A stretch of 64,000 nucleotides of DNA from positions 2,046,001 through 2,110,000 of the forward strand of contig NZ_LT607803.1 in the NCBI RefSeq assembly GCF_900090195.1, written 5' to 3'. Below the pieces are notes generated by a model, which did no database searches, had not been told where the DNA came from, and saw nothing but the letters and a program-made list of their open reading frames with translations. Made by a program: the position numbers and the translations under genes. Of the stretch, positions 1 through 8,521 are shown piece after piece; the first letter of the stretch is position 1, and every line of letters begins with the position of its first letter. The DNA comes from Variovorax sp. HW608. GTDB lineage: Bacteria; Pseudomonadota; Gammaproteobacteria; Burkholderiales; Burkholderiaceae_C.

Positions 1-25
1 GGCCATCAAGATGATCGACACCTGA
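1..25 (+). CDS. 3' end of an upstream gene (partial)
   Basis: The first bases can be read in frame as AIKMIDT followed by a TGA at 23-25, 16 bases before the kinase start. This is compatible with the C-terminus of a gene lying mostly outside the window, on the same strand as the kinase. Seven residues are too few to name a product. Given the T6SS genes that follow, another T6SS component is a reasonable guess but it is only inference. Confidence 0.3.
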
Positions 26-41
26 GAGGTCCGCCACCCGT

Positions 42-1565
42 ATGTCGATGCCCACGCACGTCGGACCGTATTCCATCCGCGCCGTGATCGGCTCGGGCGC
101 GATGGGCATCGTGTACCTGGCGCACGATCCGGGAATCGACCGTGCGGTGGCGATCAAGACGATCCACCGCGGCCTGCTCGAATTGAGCGACGACCAGGGC
201 GTGGCGGCGCGCTTCCGCGTGGAAGCCAAGGCGGCGGGGCGACTGACCCACCGCAACATCGTCCAGATCTACCAGTTCGGCGAAGACGCCGACTGCGCCT
301 ACATCGTCATGGAGTACGTTGCCGGACGAAACCTGCGCGACTATGTCCAGGCACCGCGCAAGCTGGAGGTGCCGCAGGTGCTGTGCGTGATGACGCAGCT
401 GCTCGACGGCCTGCACTACGCCCACGAGCGCGGCATCGTGCACCGGGACATCAAGCCGGCGAATCTCCTGATTGCCGATGATGGACGCCTCAAGATCACC
501 GATTTCGGGATCGCGCGAACCGAAACCTCGAACCTGACCCGCGCCAACATGATCGTCGGGTCGCCGGGCTACATCGCACCCGAGCAGTACACGGACCGCG
601 AGATCGATCGCCGCGTCGATATCTTCTCGGCGGGTGTGCTGCTCTATCGGATGATGAGCGGGACGACGCCATTCGTCGGCACGGACGACGCGATCATGTA
701 CAAGATCGTCTACGAGCCCCACAAGCCGCTGAGCGAGGTGACGAACGACGCCGCACTCAAGCCCTTCGATGTGGTGCTGGACAGGGCGCTGGCGAAGGAT
801 CCGGCGCAGCGCTACCCGAACGCGCTGGCGATGCGAACCGCGTTGCTGGCGCTCGCCACGGAGGCGGTGCCGGAGGTGCTCCCGGCCCACATGCTGATGC
901 CGCCGCTGCTCGAAGGTCTGGAGGCGAGCCCGACCGTCCCGAAGGCGCGCGGCGCGACCGAGATCCCGGTGACGTACCCGCCGATCGTGCCGACGGTGCC
1001 GGACTCGGCGCGGCCCCCCCTCGCGCCGTCGAAGTCGCTGCCCGGCACCAGCCCGCCCTCGCTTCCCCCCTCGCTGCCCCCTTCGATCCCCCCACCCACC
1101 GGCTGGGACACCGCCTTGCTGACCGAGGTCGAACGCGAACTGGCCCAGCATGTGGGCGCGGTGGCGCGCGTGCTGGTGCGCCGCGCCGCGCGTGGGGCGT
1201 CTTCGCTGGCCGAACTGCGCCACGCCGTCGCCGGCGCGATCGTCGACATCGATGCGCGCGAGACCTTCCTGGCCAAGGCCGGCGCGCCGCGAACCCAGAG
1301 CGCGGTGACGCAAGCGCCCGCTGGTTTCCATTCCTCGAGAACCGACGGCGCAGCGCCGAGCGGCGCGCCGATGCGTGAAGGCGATGTCGACAAGGCGGCC
1401 GCCGCACTCCTTTCCTCGCTGGGACCGATTGCGCGGGTCGTCGCGAAGCGCTGCGCCGCGAATTCCAAGACCCGCGAGCAATTCGTTGCCAGCGTGATGG
1501 AACAGCTCACGCCCGCTGTCGATGCCCGCCGCGTGCTGGCCGACCTGTGGCGAGCCTTGGGCTGA
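42..1565 (+). CDS. T6SS-associated Ser/Thr protein kinase (PpkA/Stk type)
   Basis: A 507-residue Hanks-type kinase. Visible are the glycine loop GSGAMG (17-22), the VAIK lysine (K39), HRDIKPANLL with catalytic D136, a DFG motif, and APE. The kinase domain covers about residues 8-270. A Pro-rich linker follows (about 300-355), then two similar ~50-residue segments (about 360-415 and 450-507) with the shared pattern GxxARVxxxR. I see no membrane span, unlike classical PpkA, which has a periplasmic part, so this is probably cytosolic. The neighbours are an FHA protein and a PP2C phosphatase, the standard threonine-phosphorylation trio controlling T6SS assembly. ATG at 42 is used; ATG at 48 is an alternative start. 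Confidence 0.9.
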   Translation: MSMPTHVGPYSIRAVIGSGAMGIVYLAHDPGIDRAVAIKTIHRGLLELSDDQGVAARFRVEAKAAGRLTHRNIVQIYQFGEDADCAYIVMEYVAGRNLRDYVQAPRKLEVPQVLCVMTQLLDGLHYAHERGIVHRDIKPANLLIADDGRLKITDFGIARTETSNLTRANMIVGSPGYIAPEQYTDREIDRRVDIFSAGVLLYRMMSGTTPFVGTDDAIMYKIVYEPHKPLSEVTNDAALKPFDVVLDRALAKDPAQRYPNALAMRTALLALATEAVPEVLPAHMLMPPLLEGLEASPTVPKARGATEIPVTYPPIVPTVPDSARPPLAPSKSLPGTSPPSLPPSLPPSIPPPTGWDTALLTEVERELAQHVGAVARVLVRRAARGASSLAELRHAVAGAIVDIDARETFLAKAGAPRTQSAVTQAPAGFHSSRTDGAAPSGAPMREGDVDKAAAALLSSLGPIARVVAKRCAANSKTREQFVASVMEQLTPAVDARRVLADLWRALG

Positions 1566-1583
1566 TTTCGAAACGGGGCCGCC

Positions 1584-2834
1584 GTGATCGCGCTGCATGT
1601 CGTGCGCCGCCCCGGTGCCTCCGAGCCCGATGCGACGGCGCTTCCCCTGCCGCCCGAGGGCCTCGTCATCGGGCGTTCGCACGAATGCGACCTGGTGCTG
1701 GCCGACCCGCTGCGCAGGGTGTCGCGCCAACATGCACAAGTCATCCCGCTCGGCCAGGACGCGCTCGTGCACTGCATCAGCAGCACCACCCCTTTGTGGG
1801 TGAACGACACCGAGCTGGCCCCGGGCGATCAGATCGCGCTGTCGGTGGGCGACCGCCTGCGCATCGGCGGGTTCGAGCTTGCTGTCGAATGCATCGCCGC
1901 GCCGGCCGCTCCGCGCGCGCGCCTGGACCGCTGGTTCGAACTGAACGGCGCGCTCGATCCGCTGGCTGCGCAATCGCCGCTGCCGGAGGTCGCGCCGTCT
2001 CCGGACCTGGCACCGCCGCCCGAGCCGGCGTCATCGAGTGCCGTGGTGTCGTGGGACACGAATCGGCTGGTCGTGCGAACCGGCTTTCCGATGGCGAAGA
2101 GCGCGCCTTCGATGCCACCGGCTCCGCCGCCCGTGCAAGCCCCTGAGTCGGTGGCGTCGGCGGTGCCGGCGCGGCCGTCGGCTCGGGTTGCCGAGGGTGG
2201 GCCGCCGGAACTGGCCGAGCTTGCGGCGGCATTCGGTCGCGGCGCCGGACTCGACGGCGCCCACGTGCCGCCGTTGACGCCGGAATGGATGGAGCATCTG
2301 GGGGCGCTGCTGCGGGCGACCGCCGAAGGCACGCTCGCGCTGCTGCAAAGCCGTGCGGTCGCGAAACGCCACATGCGCGCCGAGGGGACGGTGATCGCGC
2401 CGCGCCACAACAACCCGCTGAAGTTCTCGCCCGACGCCACCGAAGCGTTGACCCGGATGTTGCAGCGTGAGCCGAGCCCCGGCTTCCTCGACCCCGTGGC
2501 GGCCTTGCGCGACGCCAATCGCGACCTGCTGGTGCACCAGGTGGCGATGGTGGCCGGCATGCGCGCTGCGGTGTTCGAGCTCTTCTCCCGCCTGGGTCCC
2601 GAGGCCGCCGAGAACGCGGAGGGCCCGGCGCGCGGCATCTTTGCGCGCTTTCCCATGCTCCGCGCCGCGGCCCTCTGGGAACGCCATCGGCTGCAACACG
2701 CCCACTTGCTCGAGCACCTGGATGACGACTTCGAGACCATCTTCGGACGGGAATTCCTGCGTGCCTATGAAGCCCAGTCGCACGTCAACGTCGACGCCCC
2801 ACCACCGGAGGCGCCATGGCCCAACGTGCGCTGA
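1584..2834 (+). CDS. tagH: T6SS FHA-domain protein TagH
   Basis: A 416-residue protein starting at GTG 1584. The N-terminal FHA domain (about residues 22-95) shows GRSHECDLVL and SRQHA, the phosphothreonine-binding loops. A Pro/Ala-rich linker follows (about 120-205). The C-terminal half is the TagH/ImpI family domain, recognisable by NNPLKFSPD near residue 276. In characterised systems the FHA protein is the phosphorylated partner of the kinase and triggers T6SS assembly. It lies 18 bases after the kinase and overlaps the phosphatase by 19 bases, so the three genes are probably one transcript. Confidence 0.9.
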   Translation: MIALHVVRRPGASEPDATALPLPPEGLVIGRSHECDLVLADPLRRVSRQHAQVIPLGQDALVHCISSTTPLWVNDTELAPGDQIALSVGDRLRIGGFELAVECIAAPAAPRARLDRWFELNGALDPLAAQSPLPEVAPSPDLAPPPEPASSSAVVSWDTNRLVVRTGFPMAKSAPSMPPAPPPVQAPESVASAVPARPSARVAEGGPPELAELAAAFGRGAGLDGAHVPPLTPEWMEHLGALLRATAEGTLALLQSRAVAKRHMRAEGTVIAPRHNNPLKFSPDATEALTRMLQREPSPGFLDPVAALRDANRDLLVHQVAMVAGMRAAVFELFSRLGPEAAENAEGPARGIFARFPMLRAAALWERHRLQHAHLLEHLDDDFETIFGREFLRAYEAQSHVNVDAPPPEAPWPNVR

Positions 2835-3556
2835 CCGTCTCGGTCGCGGCGCTGTCGCGAATCGGGCGGCGCGAGTGCAATGAAGACGCCTTCGGCTATT
2901 GGCTGGGCGCCGACTCCCTGGTTGCCGCCTTGTGCGACGGTGCCGGCGGGCACGGCGGCGGCCAGGTGGCCTCGCGGGCGGCCGTGACGCATGTGCTCGA
3001 GGCCTTCGCGCTCCAGCCCGAGGTCAGCCTGAACGCGCTGAAATGGCTCGTGCAAGGGGCCAACGACGCAGTGGTGGCGCAGCAGGTGGCCGGTACCCTG
3101 ACGGCCGACATGCGCACCACCATCGTCGTGCTGCTGCTCAACCTGCGCAGCGGCGCGGCGCTCTGGGCGCATGCCGGCGACTCGCGCCTGTACCGCTGGT
3201 ATGACGCCCGGCTGCTCGGGCGCACGCGTGATCAGAGCCTCGCGCAGAGCCTGTGCGATGCCGGGCTGAATGCGCGCGACGCCGCCCCGGGGCAGCTGAC
3301 TTCGGCGCTCGGCTCGCCCGAAGGCTTCGACCTCGAGGTCCTGGAGACGCCCCAGGTGCTCGCTTCCGGCGATGCCCTGCTGCTGTGCAGCGACGGCCTC
3401 TGGTCGGCCTTCGACGATGCCGCGATGGCGCGCAGCCTGGCCGGTTGCACCAATGTCCAGGCCTGGCTCGATCGCCTCGAAGCGGATGTGCAGCGGGCCG
3501 ATCGCAACGACCAGGACAACTACTCCGCGCTCGCGATCTGGTGCGAGGCCGGTTGA
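2816..3556 (+). CDS. PP2C-family Ser/Thr phosphatase (PppA/Stp type)
   Basis: A 246-residue PP2C-like phosphatase. Metal-ligand motifs are visible: RECNEDAFG near the N-terminus, CDGAGGHGGG, HAGDSRLYRW, CSDGLW and DNYSAL at the C-terminus. It should dephosphorylate the FHA protein or other targets of the upstream kinase and so reset T6SS activity. The length matches stand-alone bacterial PP2C enzymes, and I see no signal peptide or membrane span. Its start overlaps the end of tagH, suggesting translational coupling. Its 3' end overlaps the convergent tagF gene by 37 bases. Confidence 0.9.
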   Translation: MAQRALTVSVAALSRIGRRECNEDAFGYWLGADSLVAALCDGAGGHGGGQVASRAAVTHVLEAFALQPEVSLNALKWLVQGANDAVVAQQVAGTLTADMRTTIVVLLLNLRSGAALWAHAGDSRLYRWYDARLLGRTRDQSLAQSLCDAGLNARDAAPGQLTSALGSPEGFDLEVLETPQVLASGDALLLCSDGLWSAFDDAAMARSLAGCTNVQAWLDRLEADVQRADRNDQDNYSALAIWCEAG

Positions 3557-4107
3557 ATACCGAGCAGTTCGAGCACCAGCGCCGGGTCCGGTGGCCAGGC
3601 CGCAGGCCGCGCAGCGACATCCTGCGCGGCGGCGAGCGGCCACCAGAGGCTGGCCGGCTCCGGCGGCCAGGCCTCGGCGGGTTTGAATTCCTGCTCTCGG
3701 CGAGGCGGCAAGGCGGCGATCGCGGCTTCGAGCGCGTCGGGTCCATCGGCGACCGCGCCGAGCAGCGACGCGAGCCGGGCGGCGTTTTCATGAGGCGAAG
3801 GCGGCGCGTTGAAGCGTTCCGCCAGCGTCAGCGGAAAAGCGCGTCCGACACGATCGTGTGACGCCGTGATGATGCCGCACCAGATCTCGCCGGGCGCTGG
3901 CAGCGCCAGGTAGCGCCACGGTGCGAAGCTGCCCAGGCGTTCGCGCAGCGCCGCGGCGTCCAAGGTCGTGGCGGCGAGGGCGAGGCCGCGCTGCAGCCAG
4001 CCATCCCAGTCACTGCGCCAGCGCGCGGGCAGGCCGCGGCCGACGAAGTCGCCACGCGCGGGCAATTTGCCATACCAGGAGACGCGACGCGATGACGACT
4101 TCACCAT
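3520..4107 (-). CDS. tagF: T6SS-associated protein TagF
   Basis: A 195-residue TagF/ImpM-family protein. The N-terminal signature WYGKLPARGDFVGRGLP and a following SDWDGWLQRGLA are typical, as is WRYLALPAPGEIWCGI with SHDRVGRAFPL. TagF proteins act as post-translational repressors of T6SS in several species. I chose ATG 4107, which overlaps the tssM stop by a few bases; an in-frame TTG at 4122 gives five more residues. It shares its 3' end with the convergent phosphatase gene. Confidence 0.88.
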   Translation of the reverse strand: MVKSSSRRVSWYGKLPARGDFVGRGLPARWRSDWDGWLQRGLALAATTLDAAALRERLGSFAPWRYLALPAPGEIWCGIITASHDRVGRAFPLTLAERFNAPPSPHENAARLASLLGAVADGPDALEAAIAALPPRREQEFKPAEAWPPEPASLWWPLAAAQDVAARPAAWPPDPALVLELLGIQPASHQIASAE

Positions 4108-7100
4108 GATGTCTGCGGGCAATGAAAGGCGGCCAGGTCGCGCAGGGTCCAGATATCGGCGTCGGGCGTGCCGGCTGCGCTCGCCTCGACGTCGAGGGTC
4201 CGGGTGTCGACGGCGAAGGTGAGGAGCGCGGGCGCGCCGCGCGCGCCCTTCCAGTCGCCGCGCAGCAGCACCCGAACCCAGGCGAACGGACCTTCATGGA
4301 TCTCGGCGCCGACCCCGGTGGGGCCGGGGGGCAGCACCCGCATCAGCACTTTTTGGGTCGAAGCCGGTCCCGGCCAGACCAGCTCCTTGGCGCGTGGCGG
4401 GCCGTTTTCGAACCGCAGGAGCTGGCCGTCGACATCGATGCTGAACTGCAGCAGCTCGCCGTCCATGCGCTGCGGCGTGAGGCGCAGCCTGAGCTCGGGC
4501 AGCGGTGCACCCTGGGGAAAGAACAGGCTGCCGATCGCCGCTGCGCGCTCGAAGGCATCCGGGTTGCCCGCGTTGGCGCCTGCGCTGCGCGGCTTCCACG
4601 GCCGGCTCGTCGTGTCGACGCGTTCGGCCAACTGGTTGCGCCGGAATTCGTCGAACAGGCCACCGGGTCCGAACAGGCGGGCAAAGTCGGACGGCGCCAT
4701 GTCCCGCACCGCGGTGGCAGTGAACGGAAAGCGCTCGCGCGTCAGCGCGCTGCAAGTCTGCGCGAGCTCGACCAGCGCATCGTCGAAACCCGGCTTGGCA
4801 CCGCCGCGCGAGCGGATCAGTGTCCCGAGGTCGAGGTAGACCCGGCGCAGCGCCGCGGGCGCGCCCGCAGCCTCGGTGCGCAAGGTCGCGTCGAGGTCGG
4901 CGCGGGCCGTCTCGTCGCGCTTGCCGGCGACCAGGGCGTGAAGGCGGTCGAGCGCTCGCGGCCCGGGGCCCGCCGCGTAATCGCCGAGGGCGCCGAAGCG
5001 GGCCCGGAGCAGGCCATCGAAGGCGACATCGGCGGCGCTGCCGCCCTGCGAGCTGGCGCTGAACTCGTCGGCCAGGCGCGTCAGCAGGCGGCGCAGCGGC
5101 GAATCAGGTGCCGTGAGTTCCGTGGCCTGGCGCGACGCGTCACCGGCGTCGCTGCTGGGTGCCAACGCAAGGGCATCGAGCTGGCGCGACCAGGCGGCGA
5201 ACACGCGTTCGGCCTGGCGCTTGCCGACCTGGGTGGCGATCTCGTCGCGCCAGGCGCGGTCCTTCTGCAGGCGTCGCACTTCGCCGCCGGTGTCGCCGAG
5301 CACCCAGTCCGCCTCGCTCGCGAGCGCATCGAAGGTCGTCTCGAGCGCCGGCGCCAGATTGCGCCGCCAGTCGCCGGCGCTCGAATGGGCCGGCATCGGC
5401 CCGGCGCTCGACGCTGCGAACAGGAGGGCGCTGGCCGCGCCGAGGCGTGTCGGAAGATCCTGCGGCGGCTCGGGATCGGGAACGCGTCGCAGCAGGCGCT
5501 CGTGCACGCGTTGCGCCAGCGGCAGCGCCGCGAGGGCGCTGCGCGCCGTGCGCACGCCGGCATCGTCGGGGCGCATGGCCTCGGGCAGCCCGCTGCGCTC
5601 GAGCAGGTTCCGGGCATGGCGCGCCAGTTCGCCGCGTTCGCCAGCGCCGCTCGCCTGCGCCAGCGTCTCCTCGACCCAGCCGCGCAACTCGCCGCGGACC
5701 AGCCGCTGCGGGTTGGCGAGCATCAACGAGGCGCGCAGCGCCTCATAGCGTGTTGCGCTGTCCTCGGCCTGGCGCAGATCGCGGCGCAATCGCTCGATGA
5801 GCAACGGCGCCAGGCTCCGGTCGAGCATCTCGCGGTAGACCTGTTCCGCCGAGCGCGCCAGCCGCGGTCCCTGGAACAGCCCGAAGCCGAAGCCGGCCGG
5901 CGGCTCATCCGGATCGATGCCGTCGTTCGCGGCCAGATGCTCGAGCAGCGAATAAAGCGGCAACACCTGCTCGAGCCCTGCCGATTCCAGGGGACCGATG
6001 CGCTGGGTCAACTGCTCGACGCGGGTGCGCACGGCGTCGACATAGGCGAGGTTGCGACGGTAGCTCTGCCACCAGAGGGCAGAGGCGGCCAGCAGGACGG
6101 CGCCGGCGAATGCCGCGCCGAAAATGGCGGCGCGCCGGCGCAGCCGCAGCCGCTGCAGCCGCTGGCCAGCCAGGGGCGCTTCGGCGATCACCAGGCGCTT
6201 GAGCAGCGCGTTCAGGAAGAATGATTTGCCGCCGGCATCCGGGCGCGGCAGCGGCTTGAGCGACAGACCGTGGCTGCGCGCGAGTTCGCCGATCACCCGG
6301 TCGATCGGATTGCCCTCCTGCGTACCGCTCGTCAGCGCGAGGGAACGCAGGCGCTGCGCGGGCTCGGCGGCAATGCCGGCGAAGGCCTCGCGCACGAAGC
6401 CTTCGAGGGGCGCGAGCAGGGCCTTGAACTGTGCCGCGAACGCATAGATCGGCAGGCGCAGCTGCGGCGTGCGCTGCTGCTGCAGCAAGCCGGGACTGCG
6501 TTCGGCGAGGCGCTGCGCGAGGTCGTCGAGGGCTGCTGCGAGATCGACCGGGATGCCTGCCACGCCGGGGTCGAACACCAGGCCCCAGAGCTGCTCGCGT
6601 TGCGCGGCATCGAGGTCGCCGAAGGTTTCGACGAAGCCGGCGAGCAGGTCGGCCTTGGTCACCAAGAGGTAGATCGGAAAGGAGAGATCGAGCTCGCGGC
6701 GCAGTTCTTCCAGGCGCGATGCGACGGCTGCCGACTGGCGCCCGAGTTCCGCGCCGCCTTGCAGCAGGTCGGGCACGCTGACGCTGACGATCACGCCGTT
6801 GATCGGCTGCACGGGCCGGTGCCGGCGCAGGAGCGCGAGGAACTGCTGCCACTCCCCGGCGTCGACCGCGGCGTCACTGTCCTGCGTCGTGTAGCGCCCC
6901 GCCGTGTCGATGAACACGGCGTCCTCGCTGAACCACCAGTCGCACTGGCGCGTTCCGCCGATGCCGGCGAGCGGGTCGCGTCCGAGCTTTTCTGCGAGCG
7001 GAAAGCGCAGACCCGAATGCAGTATCGCGGTGGTCTTGCCGCCCCCGGGCGCGCCGATGATCAGGTACCAGGGCAGCTGCTGCACCTGTCGCCGGCGCTG

Positions 7101-7424
7101 CCACCAGCGATGCGTGCCTTGCGCCCCGATTCCCTGCCGCAGCATCGCGAGCGCCTCGCGGAAACGCTGGCTCAGCTCGGCGCCGGCGTCGCCGGATTCG
7201 AGGCCCTTCAGCAGCCGCTCGTTGCGCCGCCGCGCCAGCAAGGCCCGCAGTCCGCGCAGGCCGGCCAGCAGGGTCGCCACCAGAGCCAGCAGGACAATGC
7301 GCGCGCGCATGCCATCGAAGGGGTGCCAGCTGCCGAAGGCGACGAGCGGTGCCGCGATCCACAACAAGATGCCGGCCGCACCGAGGTTGACGGCGCGTTG
7401 CACGAAGCGTGGCAACGCCTTCAT
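4101..7424 (-). CDS. tssM: T6SS inner-membrane protein TssM (IcmF family)
   Basis: An 1107-residue IcmF/TssM protein, the large membrane-complex component that spans the inner membrane and contacts TssL and TssJ. Two membrane segments lie at about residues 13-30 and 43-60 and a third at about 430-450. The cytoplasmic Walker A motif GAPGGGKTT is at 124-132. The C-terminal ~650 residues are the periplasmic region, ending in the beta-rich IcmF C-terminal domain. The length is usual for the family. The start overlaps the tssL stop by four bases, and tagF follows, so tssL-tssM-tagF is one operon. Confidence 0.95.
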   Translation of the reverse strand: MKALPRFVQRAVNLGAAGILLWIAAPLVAFGSWHPFDGMRARIVLLALVATLLAGLRGLRALLARRRNERLLKGLESGDAGAELSQRFREALAMLRQGIGAQGTHRWWQRRRQVQQLPWYLIIGAPGGGKTTAILHSGLRFPLAEKLGRDPLAGIGGTRQCDWWFSEDAVFIDTAGRYTTQDSDAAVDAGEWQQFLALLRRHRPVQPINGVIVSVSVPDLLQGGAELGRQSAAVASRLEELRRELDLSFPIYLLVTKADLLAGFVETFGDLDAAQREQLWGLVFDPGVAGIPVDLAAALDDLAQRLAERSPGLLQQQRTPQLRLPIYAFAAQFKALLAPLEGFVREAFAGIAAEPAQRLRSLALTSGTQEGNPIDRVIGELARSHGLSLKPLPRPDAGGKSFFLNALLKRLVIAEAPLAGQRLQRLRLRRRAAIFGAAFAGAVLLAASALWWQSYRRNLAYVDAVRTRVEQLTQRIGPLESAGLEQVLPLYSLLEHLAANDGIDPDEPPAGFGFGLFQGPRLARSAEQVYREMLDRSLAPLLIERLRRDLRQAEDSATRYEALRASLMLANPQRLVRGELRGWVEETLAQASGAGERGELARHARNLLERSGLPEAMRPDDAGVRTARSALAALPLAQRVHERLLRRVPDPEPPQDLPTRLGAASALLFAASSAGPMPAHSSAGDWRRNLAPALETTFDALASEADWVLGDTGGEVRRLQKDRAWRDEIATQVGKRQAERVFAAWSRQLDALALAPSSDAGDASRQATELTAPDSPLRRLLTRLADEFSASSQGGSAADVAFDGLLRARFGALGDYAAGPGPRALDRLHALVAGKRDETARADLDATLRTEAAGAPAALRRVYLDLGTLIRSRGGAKPGFDDALVELAQTCSALTRERFPFTATAVRDMAPSDFARLFGPGGLFDEFRRNQLAERVDTTSRPWKPRSAGANAGNPDAFERAAAIGSLFFPQGAPLPELRLRLTPQRMDGELLQFSIDVDGQLLRFENGPPRAKELVWPGPASTQKVLMRVLPPGPTGVGAEIHEGPFAWVRVLLRGDWKGARGAPALLTFAVDTRTLDVEASAAGTPDADIWTLRDLAAFHCPQTSW

Positions 7425-8521
7425 TGCGGGAACAGGACGATCTCGACGCGTCTGAGGGGCGCGCCGGCCGCGGCGTCGACGCGGGCCTCGACCGCCAGCC
7501 GCTCATCGCCGAGTTGTGGCCGCAGGATGTCGGCGGCACCGCGCGCCCATTCCATCGCCTGATGCCAGGCCGAGGGCATGCGTGCCGTCGGGGGATCGCT
7601 GCCATCGGTGTAGCCGACGACAAGCACCTTGCCCGGCAGCTTCTTCAGCGCTGCGCCCAGGCGCGTCAATGGCCCGGTGGCGTCGCCGAGTGCATCGGCG
7701 CTCACCACGACCACGCTGCGCAGCGCCTCGTCGCGCACGGACAGCCGTCCCGCTTCGATGTCGCCCTGCAGTTCCGGGGCCAGACGCGGCGGCGCCGTCG
7801 CCGCGGCCGCGACCGGCTGCGCGGCGACGGTGGATGCCGGTACGAGTCGCTGCAGGGCCGCCAGCACGCCGTCGACGCGCGCTGCGAGCTGAAGCTGGCT
7901 GGCGCTGTAGATGCCCACCGCAAGCACGCCGAGCAGCAGGACCGCCGGCAAGGCGACGCGCGGCGCCCGCGGCGGACTCGCCGCAGCGGCCGCGCAGTGC
8001 CACGAAGCGACCAAGGCCGGAGCCGGCGCCGCCTGTTCGAGCGCGAGGTGCACGCGCGTGCGCAGGATCTCGTGGTCGCGGCTGCCCAGGGCCATGCCCG
8101 CGCGCAGCCCGAGACTCAGGCAGGTATGGAAGAGTTCGAGCAGCGCGCGATGCTCGCGCGGCTTTTCGGCCAACCGCGACAGCAGGCGCAGCAATCTGTC
8201 GCCGCCCTCGGCTTCGCCGTGAAAGCGCTGCAGCAGTCCGGCGCCGCCCGCGCCCCACGGCGCCGCGCCGAACTGCTCGTCGCCCCAGGCACAGAGCACG
8301 TAGCTCGCGGCCGCGACGCCGGCCTCGTCAACGCCGGCGACGCGCGCATTGGCTTCGAAATGGGCCACTGCCGCAGCCAGCGAGCGGCGCAATTCGGCCG
8401 GGTCGGCCGGCGTCGCCTCGCCAAGGCGTGCCACCAGGGCAACGAGGGGGAGGGCCTCGACGCGCAGCGCGCGCGCGGCGGCCGGCTCGCCCGCGCGATC
8501 CGGCGCATCGGCTTGCATCAT
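7421..8521 (-). CDS. tssL: T6SS protein TssL (DotU) with degenerate C-terminal OmpA-like domain
   Basis: A 366-residue protein. Residues ~15-175 are the DotU/TssL cytoplasmic domain (YVLCAWGDEQ and LFHTCLSLGLRAGM are typical). One membrane span follows at about 203-223. The periplasmic C-terminus has an OmpA-like outline (GYTDGSDPP, then a helix and VEIVLFP), but the usual NxxLSxxRA motif is replaced by SAWHQAMEWARGAADIL, so peptidoglycan binding is doubtful. I chose ATG 8521, which overlaps the upstream stop as ATGA; the longer open frame runs into the previous gene. The next start, tssM, overlaps the stop. Confidence 0.9.
   Translation of the reverse strand: MMQADAPDRAGEPAAARALRVEALPLVALVARLGEATPADPAELRRSLAAAVAHFEANARVAGVDEAGVAAASYVLCAWGDEQFGAAPWGAGGAGLLQRFHGEAEGGDRLLRLLSRLAEKPREHRALLELFHTCLSLGLRAGMALGSRDHEILRTRVHLALEQAAPAPALVASWHCAAAAASPPRAPRVALPAVLLLGVLAVGIYSASQLQLAARVDGVLAALQRLVPASTVAAQPVAAAATAPPRLAPELQGDIEAGRLSVRDEALRSVVVVSADALGDATGPLTRLGAALKKLPGKVLVVGYTDGSDPPTARMPSAWHQAMEWARGAADILRPQLGDERLAVEARVDAAAGAPLRRVEIVLFPQ

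Noticed and set aside
6..1973. 655-residue minus-strand reading frame opposite the kinase and TagH genes
   Set aside because: It is Arg/His/Gly-rich antisense sequence with no domain. The plus strand encodes clear kinase and FHA genes. High GC makes long antisense frames common.
4122..6224. 700-residue plus-strand frame opposite tssM
   Set aside because: Antisense shadow of TssM, no recognisable domain.
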